Shown: positions 7,120 to 16,898, counted from the first letter of the stretch. The stretch is 64,000 bases of DNA from Sphaerothrix gracilis (GCF_030405905.1 NZ_JASATW010000009.1:1-64000); one strand, 5' to 3'. Numbers and translations: made by a program. The notes: generated from the letters alone by a model not told the origin.

Positions 7120-8862
7120 TTATTCCATACGGGGAAGAATGACAGCAATACAGGTGCCTTCATTCACCTGGCTCTGAACCGTCAGGTGGCCGCCGTGGAG
7201 GTCAGTGCAGGTTTGAACCACCGCCAGTCCCAATCCGGTTCCGGGCACCGCGCCGACATTCTGCCCTCGGTAAAAAGCTTCAAAAATTTGTGGCTGAGTT
7301 GCGGCTGGAATCCCAATGCCCCGATCGCTGACCTGAAACTGCAGGGTTTCCGCTTCTTCCTTGACCGTTAGCTCGATCGGACTGTTTGGGGGCGAATACT
7401 TGGCTGCATTGGCCAGTAAGTTACTCAAAATAGAGTGCATCAGATTTTTATCCAAATAGACCCGCTGCTGAGGATTAACCCCTTGCAAAGTGAGCGTTTG
7501 TCCTGGCTTGAGCTGCACCTGCTCCAAGAGCTGCTGGCAAAAAGGGGCAAGTTCGACAATTTCGGGCGCGAACTCTAGCTTGCCTGCTTCGGCGCGGGTC
7601 AGCGTCAGAATATCGCTGACGAGCTGGCCCATACGTTTAGCGGCTAGCTGAATTCTGGCAATGATGTTTTGCCGCTGTTGCCAGGTTAGGCTGCCTTGAT
7701 TAGCCATCAGCGATTGAGCCGAAATAGCGATTACGCTCAGCGGCGTCCGTAGCTCGTGGGAGGCCATCGAAAAAAGACGAAGCTTGAGCTGGCTCAGCTC
7801 GCGGGTTTGTTTCAGTTCGCTCTGCCAGCGAGACAGATAGATCAGCAGCGTGATGGTCATCAACGAGCCAATCAATAGGGTGGCTAAGGTACTCCAGAGA
7901 GGAGTGTGAGGACGGGTGGGCAAAAAGACAATTTGCCACTGGCGCTGACCTAAAATAATCTGCTGGGTACAGTCTGAGCGCAACGGGCAGCCAGCGATCG
8001 CGCTGAGCTGAGTAGCGCCGTTTTGGGGTTTTACCTGCTGCGTTTGCGCTTCGTAGAATCCTAATAGCTGTTCTTCTGCCCTAGCGGCCTGATCAAAAAT
8101 ATAAAAGTCAATTTCGGAGTCAAAATCAGCCAAGGCTTCTTCAACGACATCGGCAACTCGAAAGACGCCTAGAATATAGCCCTGTAGCTGTTGCTGTCTG
8201 GTGGTTACGGTGGCTGCCGCCTGCCGATAGATGGGCACAAAAACCAGGAAGCTGTACTGATTGCCTGCGGTTTCTTGCACTAGCTGAATGCGCCCGCTGA
8301 TGGCGATCGCCCCAGTGTCTCTAGCCTGCCGTAGTGCCTGACGGCGAGTGGGATCAGAGGCGAGATCGTAACCTAAAGCGGCCTCATTAGTCTGCCAGGG
8401 TTCTACAAACGTGACGGGTACATAGCTAGAACGGACGGCGGCTGTGACTAGAGAACCGCCTTGTGGCGGGCGCTCCGTAATTTGGAAGTCGGTTCGCCCC
8501 GTTTGTACCTGCAGCCTTTGCTCATAGTCGGCGCGGTCTTTGTGCAGCACCAGCGGTGCCCATTCTAAGGCTTGGATGCCGGGAAAAGTAGTGACCGCCC
8601 GCTGCACAAATTGCCTGAAGGCTAGCTGATCAACCTGATTGTCTGTCGCGGTATAGAGATCGCTGATAGAAAGCAACAGTTCGTTGTAGCGGTTGACTGT
8701 CCGCTGTAAGGCAGTGGTGAGATTGTTGATTTGTTTTTGAAATTCAGCCTGACGGGAAAGTGACTCCCAGCGCCCCACCCAGGCAGTGGCCGTCAGCGTC
8801 AGCGTCATCCCTAAGGCTAAAACTGCGCCCGCCGGCAAATAGCGAGATAAGCCAGAATTCAC
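7120..8862 (-). CDS. CHASE-domain sensor histidine kinase
   Basis: A 580-residue membrane kinase. Membrane segments lie at about residues 11-29 and 323-343, and between them is a CHASE extracytoplasmic sensor domain with the family's central features (FPGIQALEWAPLV, RSSYVPVTFVEPW, ALGYDLASDPTRRQAL). The cytoplasmic part has HisKA with phospho-acceptor H369 in FSMASHELRTPLSVI, an N box (LSNLLANAAKYS), and the G boxes DRGIGIP and GTGLGLAVV. CHASE domains bind small ligands such as cytokinin-like molecules or peptides; the ligand here is unknown. It converges with the response regulator at 6436-7113, a possible cognate partner. Confidence 0.93.
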   Translation of the reverse strand: MNSGLSRYLPAGAVLALGMTLTLTATAWVGRWESLSRQAEFQKQINNLTTALQRTVNRYNELLLSISDLYTATDNQVDQLAFRQFVQRAVTTFPGIQALEWAPLVLHKDRADYEQRLQVQTGRTDFQITERPPQGGSLVTAAVRSSYVPVTFVEPWQTNEAALGYDLASDPTRRQALRQARDTGAIAISGRIQLVQETAGNQYSFLVFVPIYRQAAATVTTRQQQLQGYILGVFRVADVVEEALADFDSEIDFYIFDQAARAEEQLLGFYEAQTQQVKPQNGATQLSAIAGCPLRSDCTQQIILGQRQWQIVFLPTRPHTPLWSTLATLLIGSLMTITLLIYLSRWQSELKQTRELSQLKLRLFSMASHELRTPLSVIAISAQSLMANQGSLTWQQRQNIIARIQLAAKRMGQLVSDILTLTRAEAGKLEFAPEIVELAPFCQQLLEQVQLKPGQTLTLQGVNPQQRVYLDKNLMHSILSNLLANAAKYSPPNSPIELTVKEEAETLQFQVSDRGIGIPAATQPQIFEAFYRGQNVGAVPGTGLGLAVVQTCTDLHGGHLTVQSQVNEGTCIAVILPRME

Positions 8863-9130
8863 GGATTTCGAGAAAGTGGATCAGGTCAGTGAGCATAAAC
8901 AAACAATACTGTAGGAGCTTTTCTTAGACAAAAACTAACCCGGTTTCAAAAGCAGAGAATCTTCCCGATTTCTTCCCGACTTCTTCCCGTTTTTTTGCCG
9001 CGATCGCCCCTAAGCTAACTGCAACCTGATAGGCAAAGCCCGTTATTTCTATCTCTAAACGGTAGCATTTTTTACGTTTACTCAAAATAAATTCAGCCCA
9101 ACGAGTTTACTCTTCACTTAGGTTTTAGCC

Positions 9131-10810
9131 ATGATGAAACGCCGACATCTACTGAAAACCAGCGCGGGATTTGCGGCTGGCATGACCTTAGTTAGCAGCT
9201 TGAAAGCCTGTAGCAGTAGCCCCTCTACTACTTCTGCCGCATCGGGTACAGCGGCAGACAAAGCGACAGATGCCAAGCTGACGGTGGTTCAGGGAGGTGG
9301 CTTTCCCAACAGCTTAGATCTGCACCGGGTCGGCACCAATCGCCCTGCCTATGGTGTCTCTTGGGCTATGTACGATCGCCTGATGACCTTTGGCAAGAAA
9401 GAGCTGCCGGATGGCTCCGTTTCCTATGACTACACGGTGCTGGAGCCGGAGCTGGCGGAAAGCTGGGAGCTGGCTGAAGACGGCCTCTCTGTCACGTTCA
9501 CACTGCGCCCGGACGCGACTTTTCACGACGGCGCTCCGGTGACGGCTGCGGACGTGAAATGGTCTTTTGATCGAGCGGTTTCTATTGGCGGCTTTCCCAC
9601 TTTTCAGATGAAGGCCGGGGCGCTGGAGAGTCCAGATCAGTTTGAGGCGGTAGACGATCGCACCTTCCGAGTGAAGTTTTTGCGGCCTGACAAGCTGACC
9701 ATGATTGATCTGGCCGTCCCTATTCCCATCATTATCAATTCGGCATTGGTCAAACCTAATCTGACCGCAGACGACCCCTGGGGCGCCGAGTGGCTCAACG
9801 CCAATGACGCTGGCAGCGGGGCCTATAAGCTGGGAGAGTTTAAGCCAAATGAGCGCATTACTCTAGTGCGGTTTGAGGCGTGGAAGTCTGGGCCGCTGCC
9901 GCAAATTCAAGAAATCATTTGGCTGAATGTGCCGGAAGCGGGCAATCGGCGGGCGCTGCTGGAAAAAGGCGATGTGGATATCAACTTCAACCTGTCGGAA
10001 AAAGATCAAAAGGAACTGGCCGAAATGGGCGATTTCAGCCTGATTTCAACGCCGGTCGAAAACTGTCTCTACTCCATCGATATGCACGCCAATCCCCAGC
10101 TCAAAGGCGCAGACAATCCCTTTGCTGATACCAAAGTGCGGCAGGCAGTGGCCTATGCCACTCCCTACGACGCCATTATGGAAACGGCGCTCTACGGTCA
10201 GGCGGTGCCGATGTACGGTGCCGGTGAGTTTGACCCCGACTCCGTAGACTGGCCCCAGCCAACTCCCTACAAAACCGATTTAGAAAGGGCCAAAAAGCTC
10301 ATGGCGGAGTCTGGCTATCCTGAGGGCTTTGAGACGACGATCGCGTTTGATATGGGCAATAAAGAATGGGCCGAACCGACCGTGGTTTTGATTCAGGAAG
10401 CGCTGGCCGAAATTGGCATTCAGGCCAATATTGAGAAGGTGCCGGGCGCAAATTTCCGCTCGGTGCTGGTGGAAAAGAGCCGCCCGATGATTATCAACAA
10501 CTTTGGCGGCTGGCTCAACTATCCTGACTATTTCTTTTTCTACGCCTATCACGGCCAAGATGCCACCTTCAACGGCAGTTCCTATCAAAATCCGGCAATG
10601 GACAAGCTGATTGAAACAGCCCTAGCCACCGAGCCGGGTGAGCCAGCCTATGAGGAAAGCGTCAAAGCGTTTATTGGCTTAGCCTGGGAGGAAATGCCCA
10701 GGGTACCGCTGGTACAGCCAAAGCTGTCAGTAGCCATGCAGCCCAATATCAGCGGCTATCAGTACTGGTTTCACCGGCAGCTCGACTTCCGCCAGTTGGA
10801 GAAAGCTTAG
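9131..10810 (+). CDS. ABC transporter substrate-binding protein, family 5 (peptide/nickel type)
   Basis: A 559-residue periplasmic binding protein, first gene of a five-gene ABC operon. The N-terminus MMKRRHLLKTSAGFAAG has a twin-arginine motif and is followed by a lipobox-like LKAC, so it is probably a Tat-exported lipoprotein. The SBP_bac_5 domain spans about residues 70-470, with the signature region ADVKWSFDRAVS and the typical DPD(S)VDWP and YPDYFFFYAYHGQ segments. Family members bind peptides, nickel chelates, opines or sugars; the substrate cannot be read from the sequence. Its stop codon is followed at once by the start of the permease gene. Two ATG codons are tandem at the start. Confidence 0.92.
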   Translation: MMKRRHLLKTSAGFAAGMTLVSSLKACSSSPSTTSAASGTAADKATDAKLTVVQGGGFPNSLDLHRVGTNRPAYGVSWAMYDRLMTFGKKELPDGSVSYDYTVLEPELAESWELAEDGLSVTFTLRPDATFHDGAPVTAADVKWSFDRAVSIGGFPTFQMKAGALESPDQFEAVDDRTFRVKFLRPDKLTMIDLAVPIPIIINSALVKPNLTADDPWGAEWLNANDAGSGAYKLGEFKPNERITLVRFEAWKSGPLPQIQEIIWLNVPEAGNRRALLEKGDVDINFNLSEKDQKELAEMGDFSLISTPVENCLYSIDMHANPQLKGADNPFADTKVRQAVAYATPYDAIMETALYGQAVPMYGAGEFDPDSVDWPQPTPYKTDLERAKKLMAESGYPEGFETTIAFDMGNKEWAEPTVVLIQEALAEIGIQANIEKVPGANFRSVLVEKSRPMIINNFGGWLNYPDYFFFYAYHGQDATFNGSSYQNPAMDKLIETALATEPGEPAYEESVKAFIGLAWEEMPRVPLVQPKLSVAMQPNISGYQYWFHRQLDFRQLEKA

Positions 10811-11842
10811 ATGGCCCATCATTCTATAGCTAAGATAGCGGGCCGTCGCCTTTTGGGGGCGGTGCCCAGCGTGATTGGGGTGGTGATTGTGACGTTTTTG
10901 CTGACGCGATCGCTGCCAGGAGATCCCGCCGCCTTTTTTGCCGGGCCAGCAGCGACGCCAGCGGCGATTGAGGAAGTGCGGATTAGCCTGGGTTTAGACA
11001 AGAGCCTACCGGAGCAGTTTTTGATCTACATTGGCGAACTGGTGCGGGGGGACTTAGGCGTTTCTCTGACAACCGGGCAGACCGTAGTGTACGACCTGAT
11101 GACGCGCCTGCCAGCCTCTCTAGAGCTGACGCTGGCAGGCTTGGTTTTCGCGATCGCCCTGGCGATTCCCCTCGGCATCCTGGCCGCCACCCGGCCCAAC
11201 TCCTGGCTGGATCACGGTGTCCGGCTGCTGGCGACAGCGGGGGTGTCGCTGCCCACATTCTTCACGGGGCTGTTTTTGGTATACGTGCTGTATTACCAGC
11301 TAGGCGTTGTTCCGGCTCCCCTGGGGCGTCTAGACCTGCTCTATAGCGCCCCGCCTCAGATTACCGGGCTATATCTGATTGATAGCCTGCTGACCGGCAA
11401 TTTAGCCCTCTTTCGCGTGGCGGCGGCCCAGCTCTTTTTGCCCGCTGTCACCCTGGGACTTTTTGCCCTAGCCCCCCTGACCAGAGTGACGCGGGCCTCA
11501 ATGCTGGCAATTCTCTCTAGCGACTTCATCCGCACCGCCCGCTCTAACGGTTTGCCGCCCCGGCAGATTTTGTTGGGCTATGCTTTTCGCAATGCCATGC
11601 TGCCCGTCGTCACCACGCTGGGGGTGGTCTTTTCCTTTCTCTTGGGGGCCAACATCCTGGTGGAGAAAGTGTTTGCCTGGCCGGGGATTGGCTCCTATGC
11701 CGTAGAGGCCCTAGTTGCCTCTGACTATGCGCCGATTCAGGGCTTTATTTTAACGATGGCGCTGCTCTATGTCGTTCTAAATTTGCTGATTGATTTGCTC
11801 TATGTCGTGATTGATCCCAGAGCGGGAATGAGGGCCGGATGA
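10811..11842 (+). CDS. ABC transporter permease, DppB/OppB type
   Basis: A 343-residue inner-membrane permease with six hydrophobic spans. The first (about residues 12-32, LLGAVPSVIGVVIVTFLLTR) is followed by the family-typical periplasmic loop with PGDPAAFFAG and SLGLDKSLPEQFLIYIGELVRGDLGVS. The EAA loop that docks on the ATPases is visible as LTRVTRASMLAILSSDFIRTARSNGLP. It begins directly after the stop codon of the binding protein and overlaps the next permease by four bases (ATGA), so translation is probably coupled. Confidence 0.93.
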   Translation: MAHHSIAKIAGRRLLGAVPSVIGVVIVTFLLTRSLPGDPAAFFAGPAATPAAIEEVRISLGLDKSLPEQFLIYIGELVRGDLGVSLTTGQTVVYDLMTRLPASLELTLAGLVFAIALAIPLGILAATRPNSWLDHGVRLLATAGVSLPTFFTGLFLVYVLYYQLGVVPAPLGRLDLLYSAPPQITGLYLIDSLLTGNLALFRVAAAQLFLPAVTLGLFALAPLTRVTRASMLAILSSDFIRTARSNGLPPRQILLGYAFRNAMLPVVTTLGVVFSFLLGANILVEKVFAWPGIGSYAVEALVASDYAPIQGFILTMALLYVVLNLLIDLLYVVIDPRAGMRAG

Positions 11843-12684
11843 CGACTACCTTGCAGCATACACGCTACGTGATCCGCCAAAATCCGATTACCTTTGTCGC
11901 TTTTGCCCTGTTTGCCGGGCTGGTGCTGTTGGCTGTCTTGGGCCGGGCGATCGCTCCTTATCAGCCGCTGGCAACCAACTCGGCGATCGCCCTGCAGCCT
12001 CCCTCCTTAGCCCACTGGTTTGGCACCGACCAGCTAGGGCGAGACGTGCTTAGCCGGGTGATAGTTGCCACACAGCTAGATTTGGGTATTGCCGTGGTGG
12101 CGGTAGCCCTGTCGTTCGTTGTGGGCAGCGTCTTGGGACTCTGCGCCGGCTATTTTGGTGGCTGGTGCGATCGCCTAATTTCTCGCCTGATCGACACGCT
12201 GATGGCCTTTCCCCTATTTGTGCTGGCAATGGGACTGGTTGCGGCTTTGGGCAATACCGTCACCAACATTATTTACGCCACCGCCATTATCAACTTGCCG
12301 CTGTATACGCGGGTAATTCGCTCAGAGGTGCTGGTGCGCCGCGAAGCCGGATATGTTGAAGCGGCCCGGCTGACAGGTAATCGCGACTGGCAGATTATGG
12401 CCCAGCATTTATTCCCCAACGTGCTGCCGGTGATGATGGTGCACGTATCGTTGAATATGGGCTGGGCCATTTTGAATGCAGCCGGCCTGTCCTTCATTGG
12501 CTTGGGGGTACAGCCGCCCACCCCAGAGTGGGGCATTATGGTGGCCGAAGGGGCGACCTACATTGTTTCCGGTGAGTGGTGGTTGGCGCTGTTTCCGGGG
12601 GCGGTGCTGATGCTGGCGGTGTTCTGCTTCAACCTGCTGGGCGATGGCCTGCGTGATTTAATCGACCCCCGCATGAGGACTTGA
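11839..12684 (+). CDS. ABC transporter permease, DppC/OppC type
   Basis: A 281-residue inner-membrane permease, the second channel subunit. After one N-terminal span it shows the conserved HWFGTDQLGRDVLSRV motif of the DppC family, then five more spans and an EAA loop (YVEAARLTGNRDWQIMAQHLFPN). The end has the standard LLGDGLRDLIDPRM. The start overlaps the upstream permease by four bases and the next gene follows after four bases, which is a tight operon arrangement. Confidence 0.94.
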   Translation: MTTTLQHTRYVIRQNPITFVAFALFAGLVLLAVLGRAIAPYQPLATNSAIALQPPSLAHWFGTDQLGRDVLSRVIVATQLDLGIAVVAVALSFVVGSVLGLCAGYFGGWCDRLISRLIDTLMAFPLFVLAMGLVAALGNTVTNIIYATAIINLPLYTRVIRSEVLVRREAGYVEAARLTGNRDWQIMAQHLFPNVLPVMMVHVSLNMGWAILNAAGLSFIGLGVQPPTPEWGIMVAEGATYIVSGEWWLALFPGAVLMLAVFCFNLLGDGLRDLIDPRMRT

Positions 12685-12688
12685 CGCC

Positions 12689-13717
12689 ATGACCCTGCCT
12701 CAACCTGCCGATGTCTTAACTCGCCCGCATCCCGGTGCTGCGCCGCTGCTGGCAGTCGATGATCTGGCGGTGGAATTTCAGACCCGCTCCGGCGTTGTCA
12801 AAGCGCTAGAAGCCGTCACCTTTACCGTGCAGCCGGGGGAAACCGTCGGCATTGTAGGGGAAAGCGGCTCTGGTAAGTCAGTGACGGCCTTCACTCTGAT
12901 GGGCGTCCTCGACCGGGCCGGACAGATCACCGCCGGACGGGCGCTATTTCAGTCTGACCAAGTGGCGGTTGACCTGCTGAAAGAGTCGGAATCAACCCTA
13001 CGACAGCTCCGGGGTAAGGAGCTATCGATGATCTTTCAAAATCCTCGCCTAGCGCTCAATCCCATCCGCAAAGTTGGTAAGCAAATTACCGATGTGCTGC
13101 GCTGCCACACGGATCTTGGCAAAAGCGAGCTGCAAACTAGAGCGATCGATCTCCTCACTAGCGTTCGTATTCCCGCTCCGCAGCAGCGCTATGACGCCTA
13201 TCCCTACGAGCTATCGGGGGGGCTGTGCCAGCGGATTATGATTGCGCTGGCCCTGGCCTGCTCGCCCAAGCTGCTGATTGCTGATGAACCTACGACGGGC
13301 TTAGATGTCACCACTCAGGCCACGGTGATGAACCTCATTAAGGAGCTGACCCGGCAGCGGCAGATGGCGACAATTTTAATTACTCACGATTTAGCCCTGG
13401 CCTCAGAATACTGCGATCGCGTGGTGGTCATGCACGCCGGACACGTCGTCGAATCGGCCCCCACTGCCGACCTGTTTCGCCATCCCCGCCATCCCTACAC
13501 CGCCAAGCTGATTGCCGCTACCCCAGAGCCGCACAAGTCCCTTGCTGACCTGACGCCCATCGGCGGTAAGCTGCCCAACCTGAAAGCGGCTCAGATACCT
13601 GTTTGTCGGTTTAGCCAGCGCTGCGATCGCTATGAAGCAAGCTTTTGCAATCAGGCGCCGCTGGCCCGCGAGTTTTTGACCGCAGAGCATCAGGTAGCCT
13701 GCTGGAAGCCACTGTAG
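12689..13717 (+). CDS. ABC transporter ATP-binding protein, DppD/OppD type
   Basis: A 342-residue ATPase. Walker A is GESGSGKSV at residues 57-65; the signature is LSGGLCQRIMIALAL, in which Cys replaces the more usual residue before QR; Walker B is LLIADEPTTGLD, followed by the switch His in LITHDLALASEYC. The C-terminal oligopeptide/dipeptide extension is present (HPYTAKLIAATPEP, then a Cys-rich C..RCDR...C segment), the region that holds an iron-sulfur cluster in some relatives. It pairs with the next ATPase to energise the transporter. Confidence 0.94.
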   Translation: MTLPQPADVLTRPHPGAAPLLAVDDLAVEFQTRSGVVKALEAVTFTVQPGETVGIVGESGSGKSVTAFTLMGVLDRAGQITAGRALFQSDQVAVDLLKESESTLRQLRGKELSMIFQNPRLALNPIRKVGKQITDVLRCHTDLGKSELQTRAIDLLTSVRIPAPQQRYDAYPYELSGGLCQRIMIALALACSPKLLIADEPTTGLDVTTQATVMNLIKELTRQRQMATILITHDLALASEYCDRVVVMHAGHVVESAPTADLFRHPRHPYTAKLIAATPEPHKSLADLTPIGGKLPNLKAAQIPVCRFSQRCDRYEASFCNQAPLAREFLTAEHQVACWKPL

Positions 13718-13737
13718 TACTGGTATTAGCTAAAGTC

Positions 13738-14742
13738 ATGACTGCCTTAACTCATACCCCCGCCATCCCTGACACGCTGCTGCAGGTGCGCGACCTCTGC
13801 AGGTTCTTTTCAGTGGGCCAAAATGCTCAGCTTCATGCCGTTGATCAGGTTTCATTTGCAATTTATCCAGGGGAAAGTGTCGGATTAGTGGGTGAATCCG
13901 GCTGCGGCAAATCCACGCTGATTCGTCTGATCACGCGGCTGCTGGATCCAACGGCTGGCGAAATTTGGTTTGAAGCGACCGAACTCAGCGCGATCGCCGC
14001 TCGCCAGTTTCCCCGCCACCCCGCGCGTAAAGCGGTGCAGCTAGTTTTTCAAGATGCCAGCGACAGCCTCAATCCCCGCTTTACCGCCTACGACACGATT
14101 ACCGAGCCGATTAAGCGTCTAGATAATTTTCATAGCAAAGAGCAGCTACAAACCCGCGCGGCTGAGCTGGCTGAACTGGTGGGGCTGCCGCCGGATTTAC
14201 TCAGTCGGTTTCCCCATCAGCTTTCAGGTGGCCAAAAGGCGCGGGTCGGCATTGCGCGGGCGATCGCGCTCAGTCCCAAGCTTTTGGTTTTAGATGAACC
14301 GACGTCGGCCTTAGACGTGTCGGTGCAGGCGGTGATCTTGCGGCTGCTGGCAGATCTAAAAACGCGGCTGGGCATGAGCTATCTGTTTGTCTCTCACGAT
14401 TTGAACGTGGTACGGCTGCTGTGCGATCGCGTTTTGGTTATGTATCTCGGCCAAATTGTGGAATCTGGCCCGGTAGATCAGGTGTTTAGTCAGCCCCGCC
14501 ATCCCTACACGGAAGCCCTGATTTCAGCTATTCCCAGCTTTACGGCTAAGCCCCGTCCCATTGCCCTCTGCGGCGAACCCCGTAGCCCAATCAATCCCAG
14601 TGCGCAGGTGTGTCGCCTTTATGGCCGCTGCCCTAAGGGGGAGGAGCGCTGCCAGCAGGTGATGCCCAGCCTGACTGAGATTGACCCTGCTCACCAGGTA
14701 GCCTGCCATTTTCCGGTCAACTCGCCCGCCCCGTTTGAGTGA
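13738..14742 (+). CDS. ABC transporter ATP-binding protein, DppF/OppF type
   Basis: A 334-residue ATPase, last gene of the operon. Walker A is GESGCGKST at residues 52-60, the signature LSGGQKARVGIARAI, Walker B LLVLDEPTSALD and the switch FVSHDLNVV. The C-terminal extension ends with a Cys-containing C(R)LYGRCPKGEERC. I start it at the ATG at 13738; the frame is open further upstream to 13645 but that part overlaps the upstream gene and has no family similarity. After its stop comes a change in base composition toward AT in the promoter of the CO2-uptake operon. Confidence 0.93.
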   Translation: MTALTHTPAIPDTLLQVRDLCRFFSVGQNAQLHAVDQVSFAIYPGESVGLVGESGCGKSTLIRLITRLLDPTAGEIWFEATELSAIAARQFPRHPARKAVQLVFQDASDSLNPRFTAYDTITEPIKRLDNFHSKEQLQTRAAELAELVGLPPDLLSRFPHQLSGGQKARVGIARAIALSPKLLVLDEPTSALDVSVQAVILRLLADLKTRLGMSYLFVSHDLNVVRLLCDRVLVMYLGQIVESGPVDQVFSQPRHPYTEALISAIPSFTAKPRPIALCGEPRSPINPSAQVCRLYGRCPKGEERCQQVMPSLTEIDPAHQVACHFPVNSPAPFE

Positions 14743-14877
14743 GGCTGCCTATGCGTGCGGCAATCCAGGCTACCCATAAATTGACTTTTCTAAGGTTAAC
14801 GCTGGCGATATTAGTTAAACTCTGTGGGTGTTCTAGACTCTAATCAATAGCAAAAGCTTATAAAGCAAACAATATTT

Positions 14878-14899
14878 GTCTATAAATAGACTGTTGACA
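14878..14899 (+). promoter_or_regulatory. Dyad plus -35-like box upstream of ndhF3
   Basis: GTCTAT-AA-ATAGAC (14878-14891) is a perfect inverted repeat, immediately followed by TTGACA (14894-14899), a consensus -35. Further downstream lie CAAT...ATTG (14898-14914) and a partial echo of the dyad, AGACTAATGTCTA. AT content is high. In other cyanobacteria ndhF3 operons are controlled by the LysR-type regulator CcmR (NdhR); assigning this dyad to CcmR is an inference. The matching -10 element is weak (TAGACT region). Confidence 0.45.
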
Positions 14900-14948
14900 A
14901 TGATATTTTTATTGTTGTTAGACTAATGTCTATGATTTAGAGAAAGTA

Positions 14949-16820
14949 ATGCTTCAGTTTTTGCTGCAAACCGTCTGGCTCATTCCTTGCTATCCCTTGT
15001 TGGGCATGGTGCTATCAGCCCTATGGACGCCCTCGATTATTCGCCGTACCGGGCCGCGACCTGCCGGATACGTCAACTTGATGACTACTTTAGCCGCTTT
15101 TGTTCACGCGATTGTGGCTTTTTTAGAAGTATGGCAGCAGCCCCCTGTCTACGAGGCTTTTTCTTGGCTGCAGGTGGCGGATTTGAACCTTTCTGTGTCC
15201 ATTGAGATTTCAGCCGTTACCCTAGCGGCCATCATCGTCCTGACCGGGCTGAACCTGCTGGCTCAGCTCTATGCGGTGGGATATTTGGAGATGGACTGGG
15301 GCTGGGCGCGATTTTTCTCGCTGCTGGCGCTGTTTGAAGCGGGTATGAGCGGTCTGGCCCTGTGCAATTCGCTCTTTTTCAGCTACATCCTGCTGGAGAT
15401 TTTGACCCTAGGCACCTACCTGATTGTGGGCGTTTGGTATAACCAGTCCCTGGTGGTAACCGGGGCGCGAGACGCCTTTTTAACCAAGCGCATAGGGGAC
15501 TTGTTCTTGCTGATGGGGGTTTTGGCTATTTATCCTTTAGCAGGCACCTGGAACTTTAACGAATTGGCGCAGTGGGCCCAGACGGCGACGGTCAACCCCA
15601 CCATCATGGCGCTGCTGGGGCTGGCTCTGATGGCGGGGCCAATGGGCAAGTGCGCTCAGTTTCCCCTACATCTGTGGCTAGATGAGGCGATGGAAGGCCC
15701 GGTTCCCGGAACCATTCTGCGTAACGCGGTGGTCGTCGCCACTGGAGCCTGGGTGCTGATTAAGCTGGGGCCAGTGCTGGTGCTTTCTCCCTTTGTGCTG
15801 CAGGCCATTGTGGCTGTGGGAGCGGCAACGGCGGTCGGCGCTACGCTGATTGCGATCGCCCAAATTGATATCAAGCGAGCGCTATCTTATTCCGTCAGCG
15901 CCTACATGGGACTGATCTTTATTGCGGTAGGCACGCAGCAGATTACCGTTGCTTACTTGCTGATGCTGGCTCATGCGCTGGCGATGGCGCTATTGGTCAT
16001 GAGCACTGGCTCAGTTGTGCTTAACAACATTACCCAAGACCTGACACAGCTTGGCGGTTTGTGGAGTCGTCGCCCGATTTCTGGACTGAGCTACCTAGTC
16101 GGCGCAGCGGGGCTGGTGGCGATGCCGCCTCTAGGTGGCTTTTGGGCAATCTTGGCGCTAGCAGACGGCCTCTGGCCTAGCCGTCCGGGCCTGTTTGTGA
16201 CGCTGCTGGCCGTCAATGCCCTGACAACTTTTAGTCTAGTGCGCGAGTTTGGCCTGATTTTCGCTGGCAGACGGCAGCAGATGACGGTGCGATCGCCCGA
16301 AAATATCTGGTTAATTACGCTGCCCATGACGGTGCTCGCCGGTTTCACCCTGCACCTGCCGCTGATCATGCAGAGCCTCAACCTGCTGCCGCAGTGGGCC
16401 AGCTTGAATCACGACGTGGCGCTGCTGCTCACCTGGTCAACAGTGACTGGGGCAACGCTGGGCGCATTTCTCTATGTGGGGCAAACCGTTGCTAAGCCCA
16501 TCCAGCTACCGGGTAAAGCTCTGCAAAGCTTTTTTGCCTACGACTTTTATACGCCCAAGCTCTATCGCTCCAGCGTCGTGCTGGCCGTGGATTGGCTCTC
16601 ACGCATCACCGACTGGATTGATCGTCATATTGTTGACGGCGTGGTCAATTTAGTTGGCTTTGCCTCCCTCTTTGGCGGCGAAACGCTGAAGTATGGCAAC
16701 GTCGGCCAAACCCGCTTCTACGTACTGACGATTCTCTCTGGGGTGGTGCTGCTGATTTTGTTAGTGAGCTGGCCGCTGTTTGCTTCTATTTGGACGCAAA
16801 GGCTTTGGCCTGTTTCTTAA
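14949..16820 (+). CDS. ndhF3: NdhF3, NAD(P)H-quinone oxidoreductase subunit 5, inducible CO2-uptake form
   Basis: A 623-residue thylakoid membrane protein of the NDH-1MS complex. It has about 15 hydrophobic segments including the Nqo12/MrpA-type core: the IEISAVTLAAIIVLTGLNLLAQLYAVGYLEMD region, the TM7/TM8 segment GPMGKCAQFPLHLWLDEAMEGPVPGTILRNAVVV and ALSYSVSAYMGLIFIAVG. It carries the proton-channel lysines and the long lateral helix near the C-terminus. The neighbourhood ndhD3-cupA-cupS identifies it as the high-affinity CO2-uptake paralogue rather than respiratory NdhF1. AGAAAG precedes the ATG closely. Transcription is probably induced by low CO2. Confidence 0.94.
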   Translation: MLQFLLQTVWLIPCYPLLGMVLSALWTPSIIRRTGPRPAGYVNLMTTLAAFVHAIVAFLEVWQQPPVYEAFSWLQVADLNLSVSIEISAVTLAAIIVLTGLNLLAQLYAVGYLEMDWGWARFFSLLALFEAGMSGLALCNSLFFSYILLEILTLGTYLIVGVWYNQSLVVTGARDAFLTKRIGDLFLLMGVLAIYPLAGTWNFNELAQWAQTATVNPTIMALLGLALMAGPMGKCAQFPLHLWLDEAMEGPVPGTILRNAVVVATGAWVLIKLGPVLVLSPFVLQAIVAVGAATAVGATLIAIAQIDIKRALSYSVSAYMGLIFIAVGTQQITVAYLLMLAHALAMALLVMSTGSVVLNNITQDLTQLGGLWSRRPISGLSYLVGAAGLVAMPPLGGFWAILALADGLWPSRPGLFVTLLAVNALTTFSLVREFGLIFAGRRQQMTVRSPENIWLITLPMTVLAGFTLHLPLIMQSLNLLPQWASLNHDVALLLTWSTVTGATLGAFLYVGQTVAKPIQLPGKALQSFFAYDFYTPKLYRSSVVLAVDWLSRITDWIDRHIVDGVVNLVGFASLFGGETLKYGNVGQTRFYVLTILSGVVLLILLVSWPLFASIWTQRLWPVS

Positions 16821-16898
16821 GACTAGGCTTAACCCTATGCGCCCCAACTATTTCCGACCCTTATCTTCCATTCACCTGCCGTTGCTTAGAACTAAACT

